From assembly GCA_019358985.1 (NCBI GenBank), contig JAHHIJ010000039.1, forward strand, positions 1 through 64,000: a DNA stretch of 64,000 nt, given 5' to 3'. The notes under the pieces were generated by a model. That model was not told where the DNA came from. It was given only the letters and a program-made list of their open reading frames with translations, and made no database searches. The position numbers and the translations under genes are program-made. Positions within the stretch are counted from its first letter, which is position 1. Each line of letters begins with the position of its first letter. This DNA comes from Tolypothrix brevis GSE-NOS-MK-07-07A. Lineage in GTDB: Bacteria > Cyanobacteriota > Cyanobacteriia > Cyanobacteriales > Nostocaceae. Below are positions 19,201 to 28,173 of this stretch, piece after piece.

Positions 19201-19262
19201 GAGATACAAAGTAATAAAGCAATAACAAAAATTACAATCAATCTCCGCAGCCCCATCTTCAT
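16254..19262 (-). CDS. Exported TPR-CHAT protease
   Basis: 1002 aa. A hydrophobic N-terminal signal (LIVIFVIALLLCISQPFWLYF) with SVLAQT after it directs export. Residues about 60-580 are tandem TPR repeats (about a dozen, some of the 40-residue type). The C-terminal CHAT domain is a caspase-fold cysteine protease with His in HLATHGLF at about 864 and Cys in VVLSACNTGRG at about 908, both present. CHAT means caspase HetF associated with TPRs. The TPR part would bind partners and the CHAT part would cut them. It is the middle gene of the 20592-13988 unit. Known CHAT proteins work in cell differentiation (HetF) and in defence-linked caspase systems; the substrate here cannot be told. Confidence 0.85.
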   Translation of the reverse strand: MKMGLRRLIVIFVIALLLCISQPFWLYFLNQNNSWQLSFLNNRLNSVLAQTPVNSENIQQEIQKKLESLESFQLGMKNFDEGKFKEAIESFKNVLAITKKEGYRDLVEQNSVLVMRKISFLMIGYAYDLLKQEDLAINYYKQYLVTFQEIEKINTYPKNNEEVKTELTIWFKVGFFSYQKNKYQEALDYLLPALGMLKKYPIKNIIQTGVLRYIGDTYSALGEDDNALYYYQQTLLSIEQLEGEDKKLLKGIIIASMASVYANKKQYEESLSLYQQAIDIAEEQRDIEKQAKRLASVASVYVELGRYAEALKEAEKSLDIISKENRDSLKAPIFETLGEIYGKLAQYDKSFDLHKKALDIYTKEDDIVGRVSNLNFLGRISEAANASENALDLYEMALKILNNSGSDMPGLRGRTLNNIGSAYWNLGKYEKSIEYYEQALTIRRKFNDKNGIAKTINNLGLVYSDQGNNEKALEKYKEANKLAIENQDKESEAISFINIGEAYMNLSNYPEAEESLYKSIKAWNALRDKLKDDENISIFERQTVSYRLLQRVLINQEKISNALEVAEGGRARAFIELLNSQTNNKTDYESLSPTINQLKKIADQQRANLILYSFIDEKFDTRGNKKWQNSQIYIWVIKPTGEVTFRPVKLKSFLEKENTTLEELIDNIRDSIGVRDRSIFKRTNSTPPNTAAKRDQFAIKVFPSPDDDPSKDLQKLHEILIDPIADLLPTDPNERVIFIPQNELFLVPFPALKDRQGKYLIEKHTILTAPSIQVLGLTHERAKELASVQNALVVGNPDMPSIAPKIGEEAQPLSKLPGAEKEAKAITPLFKENKLKTKLLTDKQATKAAVLELLPQAKIIHLATHGLFDNIQGLQSAIALAPSGKDNGLLTAEEILNLKLNADLVVLSACNTGRGRITGDGVIGLSRSLISAGTPSVIVSLWAVPDAPTAELMTEFYKNLLNKQKPLDKAQALRQAMLKFKDKPPSYWAAFTLIGESNQVTN

Positions 19263-19335
19263 ATAATCACCACTCCATTAATCAAAATAGGAAAAATTAA
19301 AACAACCACACCAACACCAACACATTCAAATCTGA

Positions 19336-20592
19336 TTAACTATTAATTTTCTTAATCATCTCATTGGCTTTTTTCGCCTCATCTTGTTTACCCTGCTCTC
19401 GGAATAAATTAGCCGCGACTTGTAAATCAGCAATTCCTTCTTGTTTATTCCCTAAAATTAGAGCGCGAGACATACCGCGATTTAAATATCCCAATGCATC
19501 TTGTGAATCTCTCACCTCCCAAAAAAACGGCGATATTCTACTAGCAGTTTTTTCCATAACTTTTGTTAAAGGTGATTGTAAGCTCTTGTAAAACTTATAC
19601 TTTTCGCTAATTTTTAAAGCTTGCTCATAATTTTCTAATGCCCTTTTAATATCGCCTAATCTACCATAAATTAACCCTAGATTATTACGGTAAGATGCTA
19701 CATTTTTATCTTTTTCGATGGCTCTATTCAAATCTTCTATTGCTCCTTTATTATCTCCTGTGTGAACACGAAGACTTGCTCGTTGTGCATAGACAGAAGC
19801 TTCATCAAATTTTTGATTTATCGCTTGATTTAAATCTTCCATCGCTCCTTTTGTGTTGTCCATTTGAAGCCGAATGATACTTCTAAAATAGTAAGCACCA
19901 GGTTCAGAACCAATTTTGATGATTTTTTCGATATCTTCACTCGCTTGCTTATCATTACCTGAAAGAAGATAAGCGAAACTTCGCATGATATATCCGTTAG
20001 CATTTTCGGGATTTTTTCGTATTGCTTGGCTAGCATTTTCTATTGCCTGCTTATAGTCATCAACAAGCAGCATCACTATCGCTCGAAAAGAATACCCATC
20101 AACAGAATAGTTATTGAGAACTAAAAAGCGATTAGAATCTTCAGTTGCTCCTTTCACATCCCCAGTCATTGCTCTAACCATAGCGCGTATATAGTATCCT
20201 TGTTCGGAATCGGGATTGATCGCTAATGCTCTATTAATATCTTGAATACCCGTCTTATCATCTCCTAAAATAAATTTACTTGTACCTCTAATTAAGTAAG
20301 CATTATCATTGTCTCCATCCGCTTCTATTGCTTTAGTACAACTACTTAATGCTCGCTCATACTCTTTTGATTGATATCGCTTAAAACACTGCTGTAATAA
20401 CTCATCAGCATTTGATTGTGCTAAAAGTAATGTTTGATTTGGTGCGATTTCTAAAGTCTTAACTGAAAAATTATTGCCTACATTTTTGTCTATAGAAATG
20501 TTAGCGATCGCATCCGATTTTGCAGTAAAAATTGTCCCTACTAAACTTAAAGCAACGACAGCAGCGTTGAGACATAAGTATCTAATTTTCAT
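19336..20592 (-). CDS. Exported TPR protein
   Basis: 418 aa. It opens with a signal peptide (YLCLNAAVVALSLVGTIFTAK) and then carries about eight TPR units of 34 residues from about residue 64 to 335 (for example NADELLQQCFKRYQSKEYERALSSCTKAIEADGDNDNAYLIRG is the first by pattern). It has no enzyme domain. It is the first gene of the caspase unit and is preceded by the shared promoter-like element with 28 bases between the element and ATG. A scaffold that brings substrates to the TPR-CHAT protease and the caspase encoded downstream is a fair guess. Confidence 0.75.
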   Translation of the reverse strand: MKIRYLCLNAAVVALSLVGTIFTAKSDAIANISIDKNVGNNFSVKTLEIAPNQTLLLAQSNADELLQQCFKRYQSKEYERALSSCTKAIEADGDNDNAYLIRGTSKFILGDDKTGIQDINRALAINPDSEQGYYIRAMVRAMTGDVKGATEDSNRFLVLNNYSVDGYSFRAIVMLLVDDYKQAIENASQAIRKNPENANGYIMRSFAYLLSGNDKQASEDIEKIIKIGSEPGAYYFRSIIRLQMDNTKGAMEDLNQAINQKFDEASVYAQRASLRVHTGDNKGAIEDLNRAIEKDKNVASYRNNLGLIYGRLGDIKRALENYEQALKISEKYKFYKSLQSPLTKVMEKTASRISPFFWEVRDSQDALGYLNRGMSRALILGNKQEGIADLQVAANLFREQGKQDEAKKANEMIKKINS

Positions 20593-20620
20593 CTTCTATA
20601 CCTCCAAACTTTATACACAT

Positions 20621-20647
20621 ATATCTCCAGCGTCAGGAACTTATGTA
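20621..20647 (-). promoter_or_regulatory. Shared promoter-like element, copy A
   Basis: On the minus strand: TACATAA, 13 bases, GAGATAT, preceded by a T-run. It ends 28 bases before the start codon of the exported TPR gene. It is one of five such elements in the CHAT block; spacing 13-15 suggests -35/-10 contacts of a dedicated sigma factor. Confidence 0.6.
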
Positions 20648-20677
20648 AAAATTTCACTGCAAACCAAACCTTCCTAT

Positions 20678-23437
20678 TTACTCAGACTCGCCAATCAGCG
20701 TAAATGCAGCCCACTTTCTCGGACTATCAGAATACTTGTCTTTCATTTTCAGCATTGCCATACGTAATGACTGCGCTTTGTCAAGTCTGTTTTTGCTTTT
20801 GTATAAATTCTTATAAAACTCCGTCATCAGTTCAGCAGTAGGTGCATCGGGAACAGCCCAAAGGGAAACGATAACGCTGGGAGTTCCAGCAATAAATAGC
20901 GATCGCGATAAGCCAATTACCCCATCACCAGTAATGCGTCCCCTACCTGTATCGCAAGCACTGAGGACGACTAAATCTGCTTTGAGTTTTTGCTGAAAGT
21001 TCAAAATTTCTTCAGCAGTTAATAAACCGTCGTCTTTCCCAGAAGGAGCTAAAGCGATCGCACTTTTTAAAGCTTGGAAATTATTGAGAATACCGTGGGT
21101 AGCGAGATGGATAATTTTAGCTTGGGGGATTTTCGATAAAACTACGGCTTTATTTGCAGCATCACCAGTGAGTGCTTTTGTACCTAATAATTTAGCGATT
21201 GCATCTGCTTCAAGTTTGGCTCCTGGTAAGTCTGCTAACTTCTGCGGTTCATCCCCAATTTTAGGACTAACACTCGGCATGGTGGGATTACCGACAATGA
21301 GAGTATCAGATGCAGGGGAAAGTTGATTTTTTTGCTTTTGCTGTTGAGTTAACTCTAATACCTGTATTGATGGAGCCGTTAAAATTGTGTGTTTTTCAAT
21401 CAGGTATTTACCCTTTTGGTCTAACAGTGCGGGGAAGGGAACCAGGAATAATTCATCTTGTGGGACAAAAATCACGCGATCGTCTGGGTTGGTGGGGAGA
21501 AGGTCAGCTATGGGTTCGATTAATATGCTGTGGAGCTTTTGTAAGTCTTTGCTGGGGTCATCTTCGGGAGAAGGGAAAACTTTGATTGCAAATTGGTCGC
21601 GTTTGGTTGTGGTGTTTTGGCTGGTGGAATTGGTTCGTGTGAAAATATTGCGATCGCTTACTCCTATAGAGTCACGAATATTTTCAACAAGTTCTTCCAG
21701 AGTGGTGTTTTCTTTTTCTAAAAAAGGTTTGAGGTCAACTGGTTGAAATTTGATTTCACCTGTGGGTTTAATAACCCATATATAAACTTGTGATTTCTGG
21801 GTTTGCTGTTTACCTGCAACTTTAAATTCATCATCAATAATCGAATATTGAACGAAGGTAGCGTTTTGTGATTTGGCGATTTGTTTAATTTCGTCAATAT
21901 TTGGTGGGTTAGGGAAGTTCAGTTTAGAGTTAGCAGATAATAGAGAAGGAAGTGCTGCAAGTGATTCAACAAAAGCCCGTCCCCGTCCCCGTTCGGATAT
22001 TTCTAAAGCAGCATCAGTTTTATTTTGAGCAACGAGAACTTTTTGTAAGGTGCGATAGGTGCTTCTTTGCGTTTCAAAAATGGAAATTTTGTCATCGTCC
22101 TTTAATTCTCTAGCTCGGAGAGATTCATAAACTTTCATGCCTTCAATTAGAGTACTCTCGGCTAGAGTGAGATTTTCTTGTTTATAGTAAGCAAGCCCTA
22201 AATTGTTTAGTGATTGAGCCTCACCTAAACGGTCTTTTATTTTTCTTTGAATAGCTAACGCTTGTAGATGATACTCAATGGCTTTAGGGTAGTTTTTCAA
22301 TGAATAGTAGGCATTACCAAGATTTCCTAGTGCATTACCCTCACCTTCACGGTCTTTAATTTGTCGTGCAATTTTTAAGCTTTGCTGGTGGTAATCAATT
22401 GCTTTAGGGTAGTTGCCCAAAGAACGGTAGGCAATACCAAGGTTTCCCAATGATGTACCCTCACCATTACGGTCTTTAATTTCGCGTGCGATCGCCAACC
22501 ATTGTTGTTGATAAGCAATGGCTTTAGGGTAATCTCTCAAGGAATAGTAGGCATTGCCGAGATTTCCCAATGATTTACCCTCACTTTGACGGTCTTTAAT
22601 TTGTCGTGCAATTTTTAAGCTTTGTTGATGGTAGTCAATTGATTTAGAGTAGTCACCCAAGGAATCGTAAGCAATACCAAGATTTCCCAGTGCTGCACCT
22701 TCACTTTGACGGTCTTTAATTTGTCGTGCAATTTTTAAGCTTTGTTGATGGTAATCAATTGCTTTGGGGTAGTCTCCCAAGGAACGGTAGACAAGAGCTA
22801 GATTGCCTATTGCATTACTCTCACTTTGGCGGTCTTTAATTTGTCGTGCAATTTTTAGGCTTTGTTGATAGTAGTCAATTGCTTTAGAGTAGTCACCCAA
22901 GTAATAGTAGGCAATACCGAGATTTCCTAGTACCTTACCCTCACCTTGGCGGTCTTTAATTTCTTGTGCAATTTTTAAGCTTTGTTGATAGTAGTCAATT
23001 GCTTTGGGGTAATCTCCCAAGGAATCGTAAGCACGACCAATGTTTCCCAGTGATTTCCCCTCACTTTGACGGTCTTTAATTTGTCGTGCAATTTTTAAGC
23101 TTTGTTGATGATGGTCAATCGCTGTGGGGTAGTCTCCCAATGAATTGTAAGCAAGACCGAGATTTCCCAATACACTAGCCTCTCCTTTACGGTCTTTAAT
23201 TTCACGGTAGATTTGTAGTGCTTCTTGCCAAGATTTTAGTGCTACTGTAAATTGACTGGTTTGAAACTGTTGAAGACCTTGTTGTAACAATCGCTCTGCT
23301 TCCACTTTCCGTGCATCTAGCGTCTGCGCTACTACCGCAAACTTCCCAAACACAGGAGCAAAACTAAACCACCAAGGTTGCGACACACAAAGCAACAAAG
23401 CACTAAAAATAATCAGGACAAATTTATGTAATCGCAT
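20678..23437 (-). CDS. Exported TPR-CHAT protease with near-identical repeats
   Basis: 919 aa. Signal peptide FVLIIFSALLLCVSQPWWFSF followed by VVAQT. Residues 82 to about 441 are nine 40-residue TPR units of the kinesin-light-chain type, each like DRQSEGKSLGNLGIAYDSLG plus DYPKAIDYHQQSLKIARQIK, and very similar at DNA level. The C-terminal CHAT domain has His in HLATHGIL at about 780 and Cys in VVLSACDTGRG at about 827. It stands alone as a transcript with the shared element (copy B) 48 bases upstream of the ATG. Its CHAT part is close to that of the 16254-19262 protein, pointing to duplication. Confidence 0.85.
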   Translation of the reverse strand: MRLHKFVLIIFSALLLCVSQPWWFSFAPVFGKFAVVAQTLDARKVEAERLLQQGLQQFQTSQFTVALKSWQEALQIYREIKDRKGEASVLGNLGLAYNSLGDYPTAIDHHQQSLKIARQIKDRQSEGKSLGNIGRAYDSLGDYPKAIDYYQQSLKIAQEIKDRQGEGKVLGNLGIAYYYLGDYSKAIDYYQQSLKIARQIKDRQSESNAIGNLALVYRSLGDYPKAIDYHQQSLKIARQIKDRQSEGAALGNLGIAYDSLGDYSKSIDYHQQSLKIARQIKDRQSEGKSLGNLGNAYYSLRDYPKAIAYQQQWLAIAREIKDRNGEGTSLGNLGIAYRSLGNYPKAIDYHQQSLKIARQIKDREGEGNALGNLGNAYYSLKNYPKAIEYHLQALAIQRKIKDRLGEAQSLNNLGLAYYKQENLTLAESTLIEGMKVYESLRARELKDDDKISIFETQRSTYRTLQKVLVAQNKTDAALEISERGRGRAFVESLAALPSLLSANSKLNFPNPPNIDEIKQIAKSQNATFVQYSIIDDEFKVAGKQQTQKSQVYIWVIKPTGEIKFQPVDLKPFLEKENTTLEELVENIRDSIGVSDRNIFTRTNSTSQNTTTKRDQFAIKVFPSPEDDPSKDLQKLHSILIEPIADLLPTNPDDRVIFVPQDELFLVPFPALLDQKGKYLIEKHTILTAPSIQVLELTQQQKQKNQLSPASDTLIVGNPTMPSVSPKIGDEPQKLADLPGAKLEADAIAKLLGTKALTGDAANKAVVLSKIPQAKIIHLATHGILNNFQALKSAIALAPSGKDDGLLTAEEILNFQQKLKADLVVLSACDTGRGRITGDGVIGLSRSLFIAGTPSVIVSLWAVPDAPTAELMTEFYKNLYKSKNRLDKAQSLRMAMLKMKDKYSDSPRKWAAFTLIGESE
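22115..23194 (-). repeat. Nine tandem 120-bp coding repeats
   Basis: The TPR part of the 919-aa CHAT protein is made of nine 120-base units with long identical stretches (for example ATTTGTCGTGCAATTTTTAA recurs on the plus strand). High DNA identity means recent amplification or gene conversion; copy number may vary between strains. Confidence 0.75.
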
Positions 23438-23485
23438 CTACGTAAAACTACAACCCCATAAGCCGTAATAACTACCCCCTAATAC

Positions 23486-23514
23486 ATATCTCACATATCA
23501 GGGGGACTTGTGTA
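23486..23514 (-). promoter_or_regulatory. Shared promoter-like element, copy B
   Basis: On the minus strand: TACACAA, 15 bases, GAGATAT, preceded by a T-run, 48 bases before the ATG of the 919-aa TPR-CHAT gene. It is the most divergent copy, with one change in the first half. Confidence 0.55.
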
Positions 23515-23532
23515 AAAAATTTTATTCAGAAG

Positions 23533-24291
23533 CTAGGGCAACGTAGAAACCGCAGCCTGCTTTGGATTACAAAAGTTATGTCCTTCAACATTCTTGATAG
23601 TATCCACTAATTGTGGTGATGGATTCTGCACCGAGTAAAGCTGTTCTAATACATCTGTCCACATTTCTTTCTTAGCGAAATAATCAGCTTTCTCCAGAGC
23701 AATTTTTTCTACAGTAGCTCCTTTCTTTTTGAGCGTTGCTTCCAACTTTGTCAAGTCATCTGTGATACTCGCTCTTTCTTTATTACCCATCATTGTAAAA
23801 TTAGAACCAGAGTCTTTGATAGGGAGTCCTCTGACTTTTTCAGCTGTAATTTGCCATGCATAAGACTGTCCTGGTTGCAATGGTTTACCATTATATTTAA
23901 TCTTTGTTAACCCTTCTTTGACTTTTAAAGTTGCAAAAACTTCATCCTTTCCCCTTTCAAAGATATCAATTTGCGTAACCCCTAAACCTCGCCAAAGAAA
24001 TACAGGTTTATCCGTCCAAATTTCCTCGGTTCCTTTTTGTTCATTACTCGAATCGACTAATGCTTGCGGAAGAATTGCACAAATTTCTCCTTTTCCTCCT
24101 CCCGGAGTTTTACGACGACGAAAGACATTAAAAATATCAGCCCAGGAAAATGCTAAATATGAATTATTAGTTATTTTTGGTAACTTTCTATTTTGTTGTT
24201 TGATAGCAGCTTCTATTGGTAAGCTCGACAAAAGAGAAAGTGTTAAGAACAAAAATGCAAAATTCAAACCTAAATATTTCAGGCTATTCAT
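23533..24291 (-). CDS. DUF928-like exported protein
   Basis: 252 aa with a signal peptide (FAFLFLTLSLLSSLPIEAA). The middle resembles DUF928: a GGGKGEICAILP start, a beta-rich region with KPVFLWRGLG and LQPGQSYAWQITAEK, then a helical end with TPR-like character. DUF928 proteins are cyanobacterial secreted proteins of unknown role, often seen with CHASE2/CHAT genes. The ATG overlaps the end of the CHAT-CHASE2 gene by 8 bases, so translation is coupled and a joint function is likely. Confidence 0.65.
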   Translation of the reverse strand: MNSLKYLGLNFAFLFLTLSLLSSLPIEAAIKQQNRKLPKITNNSYLAFSWADIFNVFRRRKTPGGGKGEICAILPQALVDSSNEQKGTEEIWTDKPVFLWRGLGVTQIDIFERGKDEVFATLKVKEGLTKIKYNGKPLQPGQSYAWQITAEKVRGLPIKDSGSNFTMMGNKERASITDDLTKLEATLKKKGATVEKIALEKADYFAKKEMWTDVLEQLYSVQNPSPQLVDTIKNVEGHNFCNPKQAAVSTLP

Positions 24292-26755
24292 TAGATAATC
24301 TCCTCAAAGTAAAGTGTATGTATTTCCAAAAGACAATAGAAGGTAAAAACACAGGAAATAAAATATATCCTGATATATATAACTGGAATGAAGTTAAGAA
24401 ATAAATAATAGTATTTGCAAATACAACTTTCATTAATAATTTTTGATTTTGAGGATTATCAATTAAATATAATGACACACCTTTGGCGAGTAAAGCTGCT
24501 AATAAAATCATTAAAAAATCGGGAACTGGAACCACCAAATGTTTATTAAGTAAATGATGAACCATATAAGCATGACCTTCTCCTTTAGAAAAATTCTTCT
24601 CAAAATCAAAAATTGATTGCTTTCTCCAGTAAGCTATTGCCCAAGGATTATTTCTGTTATCTTCCCCAGTGCCAGTTAAACCTGCTTTAGCGTATCCTCC
24701 AGGTGCAATAATAACGATATATTTATCTAAGTTTTTTGGTATCTTCTCTTCTTCCCCTCGACTATCCAGCAATTCACGAGCAGATATACTTTTATAAGCT
24801 TGAATGGGGGAAATAGAAAAGTCTATAATTGGATGAAACCAGCCTGTCAAATGTGAAATAGGCTTTAAACGAAGATTTTTAATAAAATTAGCTTCTTCAT
24901 ATTTTCTATTATTAGCCGTGTTAATAAAATTCAATAACTCTTTTGTAGTATTAAAATTTTGCTGTGAATACTGATTGACACTGGAATCATTTAAACGTGA
25001 ATTTTGCCAGATATAAGCTAGTGATAGCATATAACTAAAAGGAAGAGGATATTCATCTGTATAATGTTGGTTTATTTCTGGCAATTCTAAATACCCATCA
25101 AAAAAATAAATATCTCCATTGATACTCCAGTCTAAAGCAGAAATTTGATTACTTACTTGATTCTCTGTTTTGTCTTGTTCTTGTTTATCATATCCAAATA
25201 TAAACCAAGAATTTTTAGCAACACCATTGCGAATTGCATCCTTCAGATTGCTAACATTATCCGGTTGTGTTTGATTTTCAACTTCACTTAGAATATAATC
25301 AATACCAATTAATTGAGCATTTTTGTTAGAGAGTGTTGTAATAAGTTGTGCTAAATAACTATAATCTAAGGGATGAAATTTTTGAAGAGGTTTTTGTTTC
25401 TGAGCTTCCTTTAGTGAATCATCATCAATTTTTACCAACAATAAAGGTGCTTGTTTAATGACTGATTTTATTGGTGTAATTTTTTGACGATAAATAGCTT
25501 GCACTAAAATACGTGGTTCAAGTAATAAACTCTGTACTCCTGGCAATAAACTCAAAAGTAATAATCCACCAAGCCATTTTGCCTCTAATTTTGTAGGGAA
25601 CCATCGCTTAATCTTTGAAGTAATATTAAAAGGTTGAATCTGAAATAATTCAGCTTCTGGATGACGAAATAAGGACGGAACCAAATAAGCAGAAGGATAA
25701 GAAACGCGCTTTTCATCTTCTTTCAGCAACTGACTTGCATCTAACAAAGCAGTGTGAACATCTTTATGTTCAGCTAAACTCTGAAGAAACTTAACTAAAA
25801 ATATCTGTGCAACTTGGTCGTGAATGGGTTCCCGCATCACCGCAACTTGACTCAACCCCAAATTAATCAAAAATTCAGCAATATTGATTCCATTACAAGA
25901 ACTAAAAATAGCGAATTGCAATCCTCGTTTCCTAGCTACTTTGAGCGAACCTTCTATTTCTTGCATTGATAATGCAACCCCTGGTGCAATTCCTAATTCC
26001 CCTCCTGTAAGTTGAGTTTCGTTACTATGTCCAGCAAAAAATAAGATGTCCCAACCTCTTTCATCGGAAATCGCTTTGATGATTTGATGTTTGAGTGCAT
26101 TAGCATCAAAATTTGTGGCATCTGTGCTTTTATTCCAACCAGCAAACTTAACATCAACGATAGAATTTAGAGATTTTACAGCTTGTTTATCATCTTCCAA
26201 ATCTAAACCGGTATCATCTCCTAAAATTGCTAAAACTCTAATTTTGTGACGAACTGGATGTATTGCTTCATTAGAAATATTAGCAGGACTACGAGCAATA
26301 CGTATTTTTTTTGGTGAATCAGAATCTGTATCAAAATAAATATCCCAACTTTCCCAAGGAAGTCTTGCTATTTCAATAGGTGTACAAGTGAGGAAAATTT
26401 CAACAGGTTGTTTTTCCGAAGTTTGGTTTACTGCTTTAGTAATTGTACGATTTATGCTAACCAATTCAGGACTTAACAACCATTGCTGGAACTCGCTCAA
26501 TAATTGAGCTTCTGTCTCTACCAGTTGTTTATGAAAGTCTCTAGGTGCGCTTCCAGTACCGCTTATTCCCTTTTTCCCTCGCAATCTCACATAATAATCT
26601 AAATACGCTCTATGCCATTTTTCATAACTTTGAGTTAGGGAGAAAGGATAGTTAACATTAACATCAATAACTAGACCATCACCCCAACTTAATTCAAAAT
26701 TACAAGTTGAAGTAATTTGTCGAACTTTAAGTTTAAAAATAGTATTGTTAGTCAT
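24284..26755 (-). CDS. Membrane CHAT-CHASE2 protein
   Basis: 823 aa. The N-terminal half is a CHAT domain with His in LFFAGHSNE at about residue 242 and Cys in FSSCNG at about 287. A membrane segment follows (LEAKWLGGLLLLSLLPGVQS, near 400), then an extracytoplasmic CHASE2 sensor domain (starting around PRILVQAIYRQKI, with LLLVKIDDDSL and IGIDYILSE), then two or three C-terminal membrane spans. So the protease part would be cytoplasmic and the sensor outside, the reverse location of the exported CHAT proteins of this block. It suggests a receptor that turns an outside signal into proteolysis inside. It is the third gene of the unit starting at 29577. Confidence 0.85.
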   Translation of the reverse strand: MTNNTIFKLKVRQITSTCNFELSWGDGLVIDVNVNYPFSLTQSYEKWHRAYLDYYVRLRGKKGISGTGSAPRDFHKQLVETEAQLLSEFQQWLLSPELVSINRTITKAVNQTSEKQPVEIFLTCTPIEIARLPWESWDIYFDTDSDSPKKIRIARSPANISNEAIHPVRHKIRVLAILGDDTGLDLEDDKQAVKSLNSIVDVKFAGWNKSTDATNFDANALKHQIIKAISDERGWDILFFAGHSNETQLTGGELGIAPGVALSMQEIEGSLKVARKRGLQFAIFSSCNGINIAEFLINLGLSQVAVMREPIHDQVAQIFLVKFLQSLAEHKDVHTALLDASQLLKEDEKRVSYPSAYLVPSLFRHPEAELFQIQPFNITSKIKRWFPTKLEAKWLGGLLLLSLLPGVQSLLLEPRILVQAIYRQKITPIKSVIKQAPLLLVKIDDDSLKEAQKQKPLQKFHPLDYSYLAQLITTLSNKNAQLIGIDYILSEVENQTQPDNVSNLKDAIRNGVAKNSWFIFGYDKQEQDKTENQVSNQISALDWSINGDIYFFDGYLELPEINQHYTDEYPLPFSYMLSLAYIWQNSRLNDSSVNQYSQQNFNTTKELLNFINTANNRKYEEANFIKNLRLKPISHLTGWFHPIIDFSISPIQAYKSISARELLDSRGEEEKIPKNLDKYIVIIAPGGYAKAGLTGTGEDNRNNPWAIAYWRKQSIFDFEKNFSKGEGHAYMVHHLLNKHLVVPVPDFLMILLAALLAKGVSLYLIDNPQNQKLLMKVVFANTIIYFLTSFQLYISGYILFPVFLPSIVFWKYIHFTLRRLSNE

Positions 26756-26831
26756 TTTAGTATTTCTTATCTTAATTATTTTTAATTTTTTATTACTATG
26801 TAATTTAATAATTTTATCTTTTCATTTTTCT

Positions 26832-28172
26832 CTATTCTCTAACAAATGCAAACGGATTCAACGTCCTCACTTCACCATTGGATGAGGTGAACGTTACCAA
26901 AAACTTATCTTCATAATTACCAATAACTTGAGCAAAGATATAATCATGATAAGTATTTGGTTGTAACTGTTCTTCAACTAAAATTTCATTTTGGTCGCTG
27001 ATTCGTAAATTTAAGCTGTAAGGTATTTGATTTCCAGGAAGAACCTTTAGCACTACTAATAATGTCCATTCATCATCAGGTAAAGACCAAACAGCAGCAT
27101 AAACTCGTAGAGGAACTTCTAGGACAATATCTTGATGAAAATAATTAGCTATATTCGGAATTACGAGATTGCGTCTAATTTCTGCGAGAATACCTTCTAA
27201 TTCTTGGCTTAAATTTGAGGATTCACGTATTGGACTTGGAAGTGCATTTGCTAATTGTCCCTGTATCGGTGACATTTGCCAAGAGAATGCTTGCATCACA
27301 TCATCAATTTGGTTATCTAACCAACGTTGAACATTTACTGCTTGTTGACTGACCATTTGCATAAAATCTGATAAATGCAAAGCAGATATTTGAGAATTTG
27401 TAGTGGAATTGTCATATAACCATTTCACTAATTCAGGATTTGTAAGAATAGCTATACCCTGTTCCCAAGTTAAAACTTCCCAGAGTTGACGGTTATTTAG
27501 TTGAGGTAATAAATTCACAAGTTGTCTCTGCATTTGAGCTAGAATACTTTGACGATTATTCGGAACTTCTGCTAAAGGTATTGTAGCAGGTGAGTAACAT
27601 TGCAAGTACATTAATAATTCGTCAATTTCGTGATTAAATAAAGTTAAAGATGATTGATAAGTCCAATCTTTCTCTAGCTGAAATCCTGATTGATTATCAA
27701 TCAAGTCGCTATAACGGATAAATCCTTTAATAGCAGCGATTTCTAATTCTTCTTCTATCGCAATAACTATATAAAAATGAGCATTAAATTCTGGTATATC
27801 AACTACTGCTCTCGAAATAGTAACTTCATCCTCACTAAAAGAAATAATTGGGATTAAACAAATTTTAAACTTACCTACTTGTAAATTATAAACAGCATTG
27901 ATCAGACTAGCATATTCAGGTTTTAATATTGAAGATATTTCTTGATGGATAGTGTGATAAATAGAAAGTGATGGTTCTCGTTTCTCCAGCCATTCTGCAA
28001 ACGCAAATAAAGCCAAAGCTTGAAGGTAAACCTGCCATTGTTTCCCCTCTATCCTGATATTTTGACTAATCTGTAAAGCCTTTTCGCATTGTTCAGGTTC
28101 TAACTCGATAGTTTCAATATGCTCTGGAAAATCAAATAAATCATCAATAAAATCATTTAAATTATTATTCAT
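26832..28172 (-). CDS. DUF1822 family protein
   Basis: 446 aa, no signal or membrane span. The N-terminal part fits DUF1822 (IELEPEQCEKALQISQNI, then WQVYLQALALFAFAEWLEKREP), a cyanobacterial family usually encoded directly behind a sigma-like gene and before CHASE2/CHAT genes. The function is unknown. The gene begins one base after the sigma-like gene, so the two products probably act together, perhaps with DUF1822 as its regulator (anti-sigma-like); this is inference. Confidence 0.75.
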   Translation of the reverse strand: MNNNLNDFIDDLFDFPEHIETIELEPEQCEKALQISQNIRIEGKQWQVYLQALALFAFAEWLEKREPSLSIYHTIHQEISSILKPEYASLINAVYNLQVGKFKICLIPIISFSEDEVTISRAVVDIPEFNAHFYIVIAIEEELEIAAIKGFIRYSDLIDNQSGFQLEKDWTYQSSLTLFNHEIDELLMYLQCYSPATIPLAEVPNNRQSILAQMQRQLVNLLPQLNNRQLWEVLTWEQGIAILTNPELVKWLYDNSTTNSQISALHLSDFMQMVSQQAVNVQRWLDNQIDDVMQAFSWQMSPIQGQLANALPSPIRESSNLSQELEGILAEIRRNLVIPNIANYFHQDIVLEVPLRVYAAVWSLPDDEWTLLVVLKVLPGNQIPYSLNLRISDQNEILVEEQLQPNTYHDYIFAQVIGNYEDKFLVTFTSSNGEVRTLNPFAFVRE

Positions 28173-28173
28173 A

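Noticed and set aside
22115-23194. CRISPR-like periodicity of 120 bases
   Set aside because: It is coding repeat DNA of TPR units in one open frame.
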